From TMED14 sp963925545 (lineage in GTDB: Bacteria > Bacteroidota > Bacteroidia > Flavobacteriales > Schleiferiaceae), in contig CAWUSA010000019.1 of the NCBI GenBank assembly GCA_963925545.1, positions 1 through 42,385 on the forward strand: a stretch of DNA of 42,385 nucleotides, written 5' to 3'. Below, in pieces: positions 25,217 to 32,922 of the stretch (position 1 is the stretch's first letter; each line of letters starts with the position of its first letter). The position numbers and the translations under genes were made by a program. The notes under the pieces were generated by a model. The model saw only the letters and a program-made list of their open reading frames with translations, made no database searches and had not been told where the DNA came from.

Positions 25217-27282
25217 GCCAAGAAGGGCGGCCCTACAATCATGGTGGCAAGGTCCTGAAGGACCTATCCGTTGATGGTGTAGAAGGGCGTCCATTTGAAC
25301 TGGTCAGCCCCTTTCAACCCACAGGAGATCAGCCTGCGGCTATTGAAGCATTGGCTAAAGGCCTAAATCAAGGCGAACGTTACCAAACCTTGCTAGGGGT
25401 GACGGGTTCTGGCAAAACCTTCACCGTTGCCAACGTCATCGAATCGGTGCAGCGCCCCACCCTGGTATTGTCACACAACAAAACATTGGCTGCACAGCTG
25501 TACCAAGAGTTCAAGGCCTTCTTCCCTAACAATGCCGTTGAGTACTTTGTCTCCTACTACGACTACTACCAGCCAGAGGCCTACATGCCGACTTCAGGCA
25601 CCTACATTGAAAAGGACCTGAGTATCAATGAAGAAATTGAAAAGCTCCGCTTGAGCACCACCTCCTCCCTGTTGAGTGGTCGGCGAGATGTCATCGTTAT
25701 CGCCTCCGTAAGTTGCCTCTACGGCATGGGGAATCCCGAGTCATTCACAGCACAGGTTGTAGAGATTCAAAAAGGGCAAAGCATCACTAGGCAAGCCTTG
25801 TTGCATCAATTGGTTCAAGCATTGTACAGCAGGACAGCGGAAGATCTTGGCCGAGGTTCCTTTCGTGTGAAGGGAGACATTGTGGATGTTTTCCCTGCCT
25901 ATGGGGATAGTTTTTTCCGAATCATGTTCTGGGGAGACGAGATTGAAAGCATTGAGCAATGGGATCCCGATGCCATGCAATGCCTTGGCGTATTGGATAG
26001 CTTGCGCGTATTCCCTGCCAACCTTTTTGTGACGACACCGCAGCAACTCAAAGATGCCATCAAGCTCATCGAATTGGACCTTGGTAAACAGGTTGATCAT
26101 TTCAAGGACATGGGTCGAGGCCTTGAGGCTAAACGCATTGAAGAGCGAACCACCTTTGACTTGGAAATGATTCGAGAGCTTGGCTATTGTTCAGGTATTG
26201 AGAATTACTCGCGCTACCTCGATGGACGTCAAGAAGGCACGCGACCCTTCTGCTTGATGGATTATTTCCCTGAAGACTTTTTGATGGTGGTGGATGAAAG
26301 CCATGTCACATTGCCACAGGTTCGCGCCATGTATGGCGGTGACCGGTCACGGAAGGAAAACCTCGTTGAGTACGGATTCAGACTGCCTGCGGCCATGGAC
26401 AATAGGCCCTTGACATTTGATGAGTATGAAAACTTGCAAAAGCAAGTCATTTATGTCAGTGCCACACCCGCTGACCATGAGCTGGAACGATCTGATGGCG
26501 TAATCGTTGAACAACTCATTCGTCCAACAGGCCTCTTGGACCCACGCATTGAAGTCCGACCTCTCAGCATCCAAGTGGATGACTTGATGGCGGAAGCTGT
26601 CAAACGAGCAGCTAAAGATGAGCGGGTGCTTGTGACCACCTTGACCAAGCGAATGGCTGAAGAGCTCACCACCTTCCTTACAAGGCATGGGATTCGGTGT
26701 CGCTACATCCACAGCGATGTGGAAACCTTAGAGCGCGTGAAAATCATGGACGATTTGCGCGCAGGTCTCTACGATGTACTGATTGGGGTCAACCTGTTGC
26801 GGGAAGGCTTGGATTTCCCTGAAGTGTCCTTGGTCGCCATCATGGACGCTGACAAAGAAGGGTTCTTGCGATCTGAACGGGCCTTGGTTCAAACCATTGG
26901 TCGTGCAGCAAGAAACACCGAAGGGATGGCCATCTTTTATGCTGACAAAATCACTAACAGCATGGAGAAAACCATGACAGAGACTTTGCGACGACGAGAA
27001 GCTCAACATGCCTACAACCTTAAACATGGCATCACGCCTCAAGCCATCCAGCGCAAAAACAATACCGCATTTGGCATGGTTGCTACAGAAGATCAAAGCA
27101 GCACAAAGAGCATGCATGTGGCCGCAGAGGACAACCCATCCCTCTACACCAAGGGTCAACTTGAAGCTCAAATACGGGCAGCTAGAAAAAACATGGAAAA
27201 GGCCGCGACAGCCTTAGACTTTATTTCAGCAGCACAGTTTCGTGATCGAATTGTCGCATTGGAGGGCTATCGAGGGAAATAA
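25213..27282 (+). CDS. uvrB: Excinuclease ABC subunit B
   Basis: A 689-residue nucleotide excision repair protein that loads onto damaged DNA with UvrA and recruits UvrC. The Walker A loop GVTGSGKT is at residues 62-69. The YYDYYQPEAYMPTSGTYIEK segment is the beta-hairpin that wedges into DNA. VDESHVTLPQVRAMYGGD is the Walker B/motif II region, and LLREGLDFPEVSLVAIMDAD with QTIGRAARN are the late helicase motifs. The UVR domain at the C-terminus (QLEAQIRAARKNMEKAATAL) contacts UvrC. Length and order are normal. It is translationally coupled to the DUF349 gene by ATGA and converges on the SemiSWEET gene with 37 bases between and no clear terminator. Confidence 0.98.
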   Translation: MSQEGRPYNHGGKVLKDLSVDGVEGRPFELVSPFQPTGDQPAAIEALAKGLNQGERYQTLLGVTGSGKTFTVANVIESVQRPTLVLSHNKTLAAQLYQEFKAFFPNNAVEYFVSYYDYYQPEAYMPTSGTYIEKDLSINEEIEKLRLSTTSSLLSGRRDVIVIASVSCLYGMGNPESFTAQVVEIQKGQSITRQALLHQLVQALYSRTAEDLGRGSFRVKGDIVDVFPAYGDSFFRIMFWGDEIESIEQWDPDAMQCLGVLDSLRVFPANLFVTTPQQLKDAIKLIELDLGKQVDHFKDMGRGLEAKRIEERTTFDLEMIRELGYCSGIENYSRYLDGRQEGTRPFCLMDYFPEDFLMVVDESHVTLPQVRAMYGGDRSRKENLVEYGFRLPAAMDNRPLTFDEYENLQKQVIYVSATPADHELERSDGVIVEQLIRPTGLLDPRIEVRPLSIQVDDLMAEAVKRAAKDERVLVTTLTKRMAEELTTFLTRHGIRCRYIHSDVETLERVKIMDDLRAGLYDVLIGVNLLREGLDFPEVSLVAIMDADKEGFLRSERALVQTIGRAARNTEGMAIFYADKITNSMEKTMTETLRRREAQHAYNLKHGITPQAIQRKNNTAFGMVATEDQSSTKSMHVAAEDNPSLYTKGQLEAQIRAARKNMEKAATALDFISAAQFRDRIVALEGYRGK

Positions 27283-27319
27283 CCCCAAAAAGCCTTAGCC
27301 ACCAATCAGGTTCTAAAAA

Positions 27320-27568
27320 TCAATCGTTGTTGCGAACCTTCACCGTTAAAATAACAATGGCTAAACTGAGGGTGATGACATTCGCAATCATCATTGGCAT
27401 GTCATTCAAATGAATCCCGTAAGCCAACCAGGCAGCGATCCCAAGAGTGAAAAGGATGTACATCCACAGACTGATGGCTTCAGTGCTTCTTGACTGAATG
27501 ACCTTGATGGCTTGAGGCACAAAGGAAATCGTCGTCAACAAGGCAGCAATCCAGCCCATCCACTCCAT
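27320..27568 (-). CDS. SemiSWEET family sugar transporter
   Basis: An 82-residue inner-membrane protein with three hydrophobic segments, the length and form of a SemiSWEET half-transporter, which works as a homodimer. The PQ motif SFVPQAIKVIQSRSTEAISLWMY is typical, as are WLAYGI and the Asn of MIANVITL in the third helix, which lines the sugar pocket. SemiSWEETs move small sugars down their gradient; the substrate here is unknown. Its ATG lies one base after the stop of the cyclophilin-FKBP gene, so it is the last gene of the folding operon, an odd partner for chaperones. Nothing suggests a truncation. Confidence 0.88.
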   Translation of the reverse strand: MEWMGWIAALLTTISFVPQAIKVIQSRSTEAISLWMYILFTLGIAAWLAYGIHLNDMPMMIANVITLSLAIVILTVKVRNND

Positions 27569-27569
27569 C

Positions 27570-28511
27570 TCAGCTAACCTTAACCAATTCTACATCAAAG
27601 ATCAAAGTGGCATTGGGTGGAATCACACCACCTGCACCCTGTTCGCCGTAACCTAAATCAGAGGGAATGACCAAGCGAGCCTTGCCTCCCACTTTCAGCA
27701 ATAAAATGCCTTCGTCCCAGCCAGAAATCACGCGACCCATGCCAATCGGGAAGTCAATGGGCTGACCTCGAGAAATTGAATCGTCAAAGACGGTGCCATC
27801 GGTCAATGACCCTTTGTAGTGGACACTGACCGTCTGGCCAGCCTTTGGTGATTGACCATCACCTTCAACATCCATGCGGTAATGCAAACCACTATCTGTC
27901 TTTTCCATGCCGTCTGTCAATGAAGCCAAGGCTTCAGCTTGAGCAGCTTGTAATGCTTTAGCTCGGATAGACTTATCAGCCATGCCAGCATCGTAAGACG
28001 CCTTTGCATCAAAAGAAGCTGCATCATCACCAATGGCAAGAATTTCAACCTTGGTCAAGGCGTCGCCCTGTTCAATAGCGTTGACCACATCCATACCTTC
28101 AGCAACTTTGCCAAAGACGGTGTGCTTGCCATCCAGCCAAGAAGTCTCTACATGGGTGATGAAAAACTGAGAACCATTGGTGCCAGGTCCGGCGTTAGCC
28201 ATGGACAATACGCCTGGGGCATCATGCTTGAGTTCTGCAACAATTTCATCGTCAAATTGGTAGCCTGGACCACCAGCACCCGTGCCTTTGGGACAGCCAC
28301 CTTGAACCATGAAGTCTGCAATCACCCGGTGAAATTTCAATCCATCGTAATATGGCTCACCTTCAGATTTTGAATCATTGGCTTGCATACCCTTTGCCAG
28401 GGCAACAAAATTCCCCACAGTCATGGGGGTGCGTTTGTGGTAGAGTTCTGTTGTGATCACGCCGCGGTTGGTGTGAAATTTGGCATACAAGCCTTGAGAA
28501 AGATCAGACAT
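27570..28511 (-). CDS. Cytosolic cyclophilin-FKBP fusion peptidyl-prolyl isomerase
   Basis: A 313-residue dual-family isomerase. Residues about 8-160 are a cyclophilin: FHRVIADFMVQGG (catalytic Arg), GVLSMANAGPGTNGSQFFIT and WLDGKHTVFGKV are intact. A charged helical linker (about 160-205) leads to an FKBP domain (about 207-313) with VHYKGSLTDGTVFDDS, PIGMGRVISGWDEGI and IPSDLGYGEQG, where the usual pocket residues (Tyr, Phe-Asp, Val-Ile, Trp, Tyr) are all present. No signal peptide is seen. Such cyclophilin-FKBP fusions are known from Flavobacterium. The gene lies 91 bases after the lipoprotein version and one base before SemiSWEET. Both domains should be active. Confidence 0.93.
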   Translation of the reverse strand: MSDLSQGLYAKFHTNRGVITTELYHKRTPMTVGNFVALAKGMQANDSKSEGEPYYDGLKFHRVIADFMVQGGCPKGTGAGGPGYQFDDEIVAELKHDAPGVLSMANAGPGTNGSQFFITHVETSWLDGKHTVFGKVAEGMDVVNAIEQGDALTKVEILAIGDDAASFDAKASYDAGMADKSIRAKALQAAQAEALASLTDGMEKTDSGLHYRMDVEGDGQSPKAGQTVSVHYKGSLTDGTVFDDSISRGQPIDFPIGMGRVISGWDEGILLLKVGGKARLVIPSDLGYGEQGAGGVIPPNATLIFDVELVKVS

Positions 28512-28602
28512 GGATCGGTATTAGATTAGTTATCGTTTGAGTAAGTAATGACTTAAACAGGTAGTGAGCAATCGGCACACTGCCTTATAAAATACATGAA
28601 GT

Positions 28603-29835
28603 CTATAGGTTCAGGAACTGAATGTCCTCCACCCAGATATCAAAAAGAATCTCTGCATTGGAAGGAATAACATCACCTGAACCTGCCTCCCCCCAACCCA
28701 AGCTTGTTGGGATGATCAAACGAACATGTGAACCCTTTCTTAGGCCAATCAAGCCTTCTTGCCAGCCTTTGATGACTCTTCCTTTAGGCCCAGCCTGAAT
28801 AGGAAAAGCAGCATAAGGCTCCCTTTGCGGGTCATAACTGTTGGTCATCAAGGCAATTTCCTTCACAGAAGAATCGAAGGGCTTGCCATCAGAGAAGTAC
28901 CCTGCGTAATGCACCATCATACGGTCACCATCCTTGGAGACTTTGCCTTCGCCTTCTTCAAGAACAAGTATTTTCAATCCACTGGGGCGGGCTGAAGCCT
29001 GACTCACCCAGTTTGCGTATAAATTAGCAAAAGCATCAGCGTCATAGTTGCCGCCGTCACTCAGCCATGTCAGCGAACGTGCGCGATCTGAACCCAAAAG
29101 ATTCGATTCCTTCTCACGTTGGTTGGCTTGACCTTCAAAGGCCTTTTTTGTGTTACTGAAAGCCATTGGCGCATCGAATTGCTTGGCATCCTTTCCCTGA
29201 CGAATAATGCTCACAGACATCGTTACGTCAACCACTGGACGATCTGCTGCTGCACGTTCAACGTTTGCTATGGCCGTTACCACATTCATGCCTTCAATCA
29301 CATGGCCAAAAACACTGTGCTTGCCATCAAGCCAAGGTGTTGCAGCATCTGTGATAAAAAATTGTGATCCATTGGTTGCTGGCCCACTGTTAGCCATGGA
29401 CAGAACGCCTGGCTTGTCATGGGTCAAGCCTGGGTTGAACTCATCAGGGAAGTTGTAACCCGGGCCACCAGATCCAGTGCCATCAGGGTCACCACCCTGT
29501 ATCATGAAGTTGGGAATCACTCGATGGAAAACCATGCCATTGAAGTAAGGCTTATTTGCATCCACCAAGGGGTGGTTTCCTTCTGCCAATGCCACAAAGT
29601 TTCCAACGGTCATAGGAGCTTCAAGGGATGACAAGGCAACCAGCACATCACCCATGCTCGTTGAAAACAAGGCGTAGATGCCATCTTCGAGTTTGACTTT
29701 AACGCCGTTGACTTTGATGTCGCTGGAGGCAGACTCAACATCGCTTGCATTGTTGGAAGAAGCAGTGTTGCCACAGGCAATCACCATGACGGCTGTCATG
29801 GCCAGGCTAATCAAAGTTTTGAATGGTATTTTCAT
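28603..29835 (-). CDS. Lipoprotein cyclophilin-FKBP fusion peptidyl-prolyl isomerase
   Basis: A 410-residue periplasmic isomerase. The ATG at 29835 gives a lipoprotein signal with MVIAC (Cys21); the longer frame to 29871 overlaps the previous gene and is less likely. Residues about 60-215 are a cyclophilin (FHRVIPNFMIQGG, SMANSGPATNGSQFFIT, WLDGKHSVFGHV). About 215-300 is a helical linker, and 300-410 an FKBP with VHYAGYFSDGKPFDSSV, KGRVIKGWQEGLIGL and IPTSLGWGEAGSG. The FKBP carries an insertion after the Phe-Asp pair, and its pocket Tyr of the LGYGE motif is Trp. The gene begins 10 bases after the gldI-like stop. It is a paralogue of the cytosolic copy downstream and probably folds exported proteins. 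Confidence 0.92.
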   Translation of the reverse strand: MKIPFKTLISLAMTAVMVIACGNTASSNNASDVESASSDIKVNGVKVKLEDGIYALFSTSMGDVLVALSSLEAPMTVGNFVALAEGNHPLVDANKPYFNGMVFHRVIPNFMIQGGDPDGTGSGGPGYNFPDEFNPGLTHDKPGVLSMANSGPATNGSQFFITDAATPWLDGKHSVFGHVIEGMNVVTAIANVERAAADRPVVDVTMSVSIIRQGKDAKQFDAPMAFSNTKKAFEGQANQREKESNLLGSDRARSLTWLSDGGNYDADAFANLYANWVSQASARPSGLKILVLEEGEGKVSKDGDRMMVHYAGYFSDGKPFDSSVKEIALMTNSYDPQREPYAAFPIQAGPKGRVIKGWQEGLIGLRKGSHVRLIIPTSLGWGEAGSGDVIPSNAEILFDIWVEDIQFLNL

Positions 29836-29845
29836 CAGGTAGGAT

Positions 29846-30376
29846 TTAAGGTTGCGAAGGTAATAAAGCATGGATGCGCAGGGCGCAAAATAAGGTGGAC
29901 ATCGGTGGGATATTTTTCAAGTCACCAGCCAGGCCATGCGCCAAGTGGGATGGTATGATCAGGTGCAAGCTGTCGCCCGGGCAGGCTTGATTGATGGCCT
30001 GCTGAATACCCCACTCTACGTCTTGGTCACGCAGGACCATCGTCCGTCGACGCGCATGGCTAATCAGCACATGACCATACATGTCTCGGATGACATCATG
30101 AATCACCACCACATCAGCTGTGTCAATGGGGCGAAGGCAATTGCTTTGTTCAACAACAGCAACCCACAGTCCATTGCCTTGGTCTTCAAAGGCAAAGTCG
30201 CTGGTCTGAATCAGTGAGTCCACCATCTGGCGCTCCAATGCCAAGGCTTCTCTGTTGTCCTGTATCAATTGCTCTCTGACGTCAACATCTGGCCTTCGTG
30301 ATGAAGGCTCAGGCTGGCTAGATTTCACACAGGCCATGAGCATCATGACAATCAGGCACAAGGCAATAGGCTTCAT
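29846..30376 (-). CDS. gldI: GldI-like gliding-motility FKBP-type lipoprotein
   Basis: A 176-residue lipoprotein with signal MKPIALCLIVMMLMAC (Cys16), followed by a charged linker and a diverged FKBP-type domain (about residues 80-170: DVVVIHDVIRDMYGHVL, GDSLHLIIPSHLAHGLAGD, NIPPMSTLFCALRI). It is called GldI-like from this fold, the lipid anchor and the neighbourhood: in gliding Bacteroidota gldI commonly lies after a DHH-family nrnA and beside other isomerases, as here. The FKBP Phe-Asp pair is missing (RDMYGHVLISH), and the LGYG Tyr position is HG in SHLAHG, so enzymatic activity is doubtful; the Trp before the pocket helix (EWGIQQ) remains. The nrnA stop and this start overlap as ATGA. 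Confidence 0.7.
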   Translation of the reverse strand: MKPIALCLIVMMLMACVKSSQPEPSSRRPDVDVREQLIQDNREALALERQMVDSLIQTSDFAFEDQGNGLWVAVVEQSNCLRPIDTADVVVIHDVIRDMYGHVLISHARRRTMVLRDQDVEWGIQQAINQACPGDSLHLIIPSHLAHGLAGDLKNIPPMSTLFCALRIHALLPSQP

Positions 30377-31374
30377 ACAAACAGGTCATTGACATGTTCC
30401 ACGAAGCGATCCATGGCTGACTGCAGGGTTCCTTGGTAGATGCCACCTGCAGCATTGGCATGGCCTCCGCCTTGGAAATAGGATCTGGCAAATCGATTTA
30501 CGTCAATGTCACCGACGCTACGAAAGGAGCATTTGACCACCCCAGCACTGTCTTCTCTGAACAGACAACTAACGGAAACACCATCCACGGACAAGCCCCA
30601 GTTGACAAGCCCATCTGTATCACCTGATTGGTAACCACAGGCCTTCATGTCATCCAAGGACAACGTCAGTAAGGCTGCGCGCTGATTAGCGTGGAAGGTA
30701 ATGGAGGATAAACCCCGACCAATGAGTTGAAGCCTGCTGATGTTGCTGCTCTCGAACAATCGGCGATGAATCGCTTCAGGGTGAGCCCCTTGATCCATCA
30801 AGGCTGCAGCAAGTCTCAACGTATGGGATGAGGTGGATGGGTAGCGAAATGAACCACTGTCAGTGATCAAGCCCATCAACAAGTTCTCTGCGCAAGCTTG
30901 TGAAATTTGGCCTATACCACCGTCTGCTTCAATCAAATCTGCCACCATTTCAGCGGTGCTCCCCTTGCTGGTTTCAGAATAGCATATGTCATACCGACCA
31001 TCCGGCTCTTGGTGGTGGTCAATTAAAATTTCAAAGGCATCCATGGCATCCAACAATGGCGACAAAGCCTTGCCTGTGCGGTGTGGCACATTGTAATCCA
31101 ATGCGCAATGCACATCACAGGCCTTGATCAAGGCAGCAACCTTTTCTGGTTCGCTTTCATGGACATGCACAAAATCCGCATCGCATGAAGGGCTTTTTTT
31201 CAAAGCAATCGATGGCTCATTTGGCAGGACCACATGAACTGATAACCCTTTGGACCTTAAGTGCAGGGCAAGACCTAAGCTGCTACCAATGGCGTCGCCG
31301 TCAGGACTCCAGTGGGTAGTGATGAGGATTGCCTGGTCTGGCTTGTAAAGTTGTGAGAGGATGTTCTGTAACAT
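30373..31374 (-). CDS. nrnA: DHH-family phosphoesterase (NrnA-like oligoribonuclease/pAp phosphatase)
   Basis: A 333-residue cytosolic two-domain phosphoesterase. THWSPDGDAIGSS (His21, Asp25, Asp27) is the metal motif I, ALDYNVPHRTG follows, and ILIDHHQEPDG is the DHH motif. The C-terminal DHHA1 domain has the substrate loop FQGGGHANAAGG. NrnA-like members degrade nano-RNA and dephosphorylate pAp. The ATG at 31374 places motif I at the usual distance. It heads the five-gene minus-strand unit nrnA-gldI-PPIase-PPIase-SemiSWEET, coupled to gldI by ATGA, and is divergent from ndk (92 bases). Only a near-consensus box (GACATTTG) was seen upstream. Confidence 0.9.
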   Translation of the reverse strand: MLQNILSQLYKPDQAILITTHWSPDGDAIGSSLGLALHLRSKGLSVHVVLPNEPSIALKKSPSCDADFVHVHESEPEKVAALIKACDVHCALDYNVPHRTGKALSPLLDAMDAFEILIDHHQEPDGRYDICYSETSKGSTAEMVADLIEADGGIGQISQACAENLLMGLITDSGSFRYPSTSSHTLRLAAALMDQGAHPEAIHRRLFESSNISRLQLIGRGLSSITFHANQRAALLTLSLDDMKACGYQSGDTDGLVNWGLSVDGVSVSCLFREDSAGVVKCSFRSVGDIDVNRFARSYFQGGGHANAAGGIYQGTLQSAMDRFVEHVNDLFV

Positions 31375-31466
31375 ATGTCATTAATGGTGCCCAAATGTCG
31401 TAATTTCGCGGCCGATTACAGGGTTGGCATGTCGCTTATCCAATAAAAACTGATAAATTCATTCCC

Positions 31467-31886
31467 ATGAACGGTACACGCACATTCACCATGATCAAGC
31501 CAGACGCTGTAGAAGGCGGTCACATTGGCGCTATCCTTGAATCAATCAACAGCAACAATTTTCGCATTGTTGCCATGAAAATGAGCGCTTTGAGCAAGGC
31601 AGAGGCTGAGGTCTTCTATGCTGTACACCGCGAGCGACCCTTCTTCGCTGACTTGGTTGAGTACATGACTTCCGGCCCTATCGTGGCTGCCGTACTTGAA
31701 AAAGACAACGCCGTTGAGGATTTCCGTACATTGATTGGTGCAACTAACCCTGCAGACGCTGCAGAAGGAACCATTCGCGCACGTTTTGCCACATCCATTG
31801 CAGCCAATGCAGTTCATGGCTCTGACAGCGATGAGAACGCAGCCATTGAAGCAGCCTTCCATTTCGCTGGTCGTGAGATATTCTAA
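31467..31886 (+). CDS. ndk: Nucleoside-diphosphate kinase
   Basis: A 139-residue cytosolic enzyme that moves the gamma phosphate from ATP to other NDPs through a phospho-His. RTFTMIKPDAVEGGHIGAIL is the family start, RPFFADLVEYMTSGPIVAAVL follows, GATNPADAAEGTIRARFA is the nucleotide loop, and NAVHGSDS carries the catalytic His117. The length is normal. It is divergent from nrnA; no convincing TAnnTTTG box was found in its 92-base upstream region, the nearest being TAAATTCA. The SOUL gene follows after 78 bases. Confidence 0.97.
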   Translation: MNGTRTFTMIKPDAVEGGHIGAILESINSNNFRIVAMKMSALSKAEAEVFYAVHRERPFFADLVEYMTSGPIVAAVLEKDNAVEDFRTLIGATNPADAAEGTIRARFATSIAANAVHGSDSDENAAIEAAFHFAGREIF

Positions 31887-31964
31887 GGCCTCTTTGATGG
31901 CTTTGATTCAAGGCGGAAAGCGTTGTTTAGGTATTAAAATGGTATGATGTAAACCTATTTATTT

Positions 31965-32549
31965 ATGAAAATATTTTTAATCATTTTAGGTCTGATTGTT
32001 TTGATCTTCTTAGGAAGTCAAATTTACTTTTACAGAAACAGTCATAATATAGAAACTTACCAATATTCTGTCATAAAGACCTATGAAGGTTTTGAAATCA
32101 GAGAATACCAAGCAAGTTTATTTACTTCAGTTAAATTAGACACGGACTTGTATGACAAAGCATCAAGAAAAGGTTTTTCTATTTTAGGCGGTTATATTTT
32201 TGGCAATAATGAAAAGAAGGAACGGATAGCTATGACGTCTCCTGTTGCCCTGTTGTTAGAAGAGGAGATGACTGTGCGATTTTTAGTACCTGAAAATTTC
32301 ACTGAAGATCAGATGCCAAAACCCAATAATTCTGACATTGAATTCATTACAGTTCCAGAAAGGAAGGTAGCTGCAATTACTTTTGGTGGTTGGGCAAGTG
32401 ATGAACGGATAGCGAAGTATAAGCTGCAATTGATGGCGCTATTAGATACCAACGAAATCAAGTACACCAACAGATTTTCAGTGCTAGGGTTCAGCCCTCC
32501 TTATGAATTGTTCTTTCGTAAAAATGAAATCATTGTTGACCTAGAGTAG
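31965..32549 (+). CDS. SOUL heme-binding family protein (membrane-anchored, AT-rich)
   Basis: A 194-residue protein of the SOUL/HEBP family, whose members bind heme or tetrapyrroles. A single hydrophobic segment at residues about 3-22 anchors it in the membrane or acts as an uncleaved signal. The body shows the family pattern: YEGFEIREYQASLFTSV, FSILGGYIFGNNEKKERIAM, TSPVALLLEEEMTVRFLVPE and VAAITFGGWASDERI. Two 60-base rows near its start (32041-32100 and 32101-32160) hold only 17 and 20 G/C, far below the neighbours, so it may have been acquired. It converges on DUF721 with 76 bases between. Its role is not known. Confidence 0.85.
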   Translation: MKIFLIILGLIVLIFLGSQIYFYRNSHNIETYQYSVIKTYEGFEIREYQASLFTSVKLDTDLYDKASRKGFSILGGYIFGNNEKKERIAMTSPVALLLEEEMTVRFLVPENFTEDQMPKPNNSDIEFITVPERKVAAITFGGWASDERIAKYKLQLMALLDTNEIKYTNRFSVLGFSPPYELFFRKNEIIVDLE

Positions 32550-32625
32550 TTTCCAGTGTTTTTATACCCCTACCAACAGTCCGGACGCTAAAACATCTCA
32601 CGCCATTTCCCTTGTGCCGCGTTGA

Positions 32626-32922
32626 TCATTTCAGCTCGACACCTTCAAGGGTCATGACACCATCTAGGGACTCATTGATGGCAACCAATAGGTGGGTTTT
32701 TTGCATGCTCAATTCATGGCGCAATGCATCTGACTTCAGGTACAAGACCAAGGTGTTGTCGCGCAAATGAACCTTGCGTATGCCAGCATGGTTACCCTCA
32801 CCTAACAACTGATGCAGTGCCTGATTGCAAGCTGCTAGATGAAAGCCCGGCCTATCTTTCAGGTGCCCGGTGATCTGCTGCATCACATCACCCATGTCGC
32901 GAAGGTTGGGACGCTTAGCCAT
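32626..32922 (-). CDS. DUF721 (DciA-like) protein
   Basis: A 98-residue protein of the DUF721 family. DciA, the best-known member, loads the replicative helicase DnaB in most bacteria. The pattern is GDVMQQITGHLKDRPGFHLA, then IRKVHLRDNTLVLYLKSDALRHELSMQKTHLLVAIN, the KH-like core. It is the short form common in Bacteroidota. The start overlaps the recF stop as TGATG, the usual arrangement in this phylum, so it is cotranscribed with recF. Confidence 0.85.
   Translation of the reverse strand: MAKRPNLRDMGDVMQQITGHLKDRPGFHLAACNQALHQLLGEGNHAGIRKVHLRDNTLVLYLKSDALRHELSMQKTHLLVAINESLDGVMTLEGVELK

Noticed and set aside
28560..28584. Hairpin after the lipoprotein isomerase gene as a terminator
   Set aside because: The stem has a mismatch, the loop is long and no T run follows on the minus strand, so transcription probably continues into the next isomerase gene.
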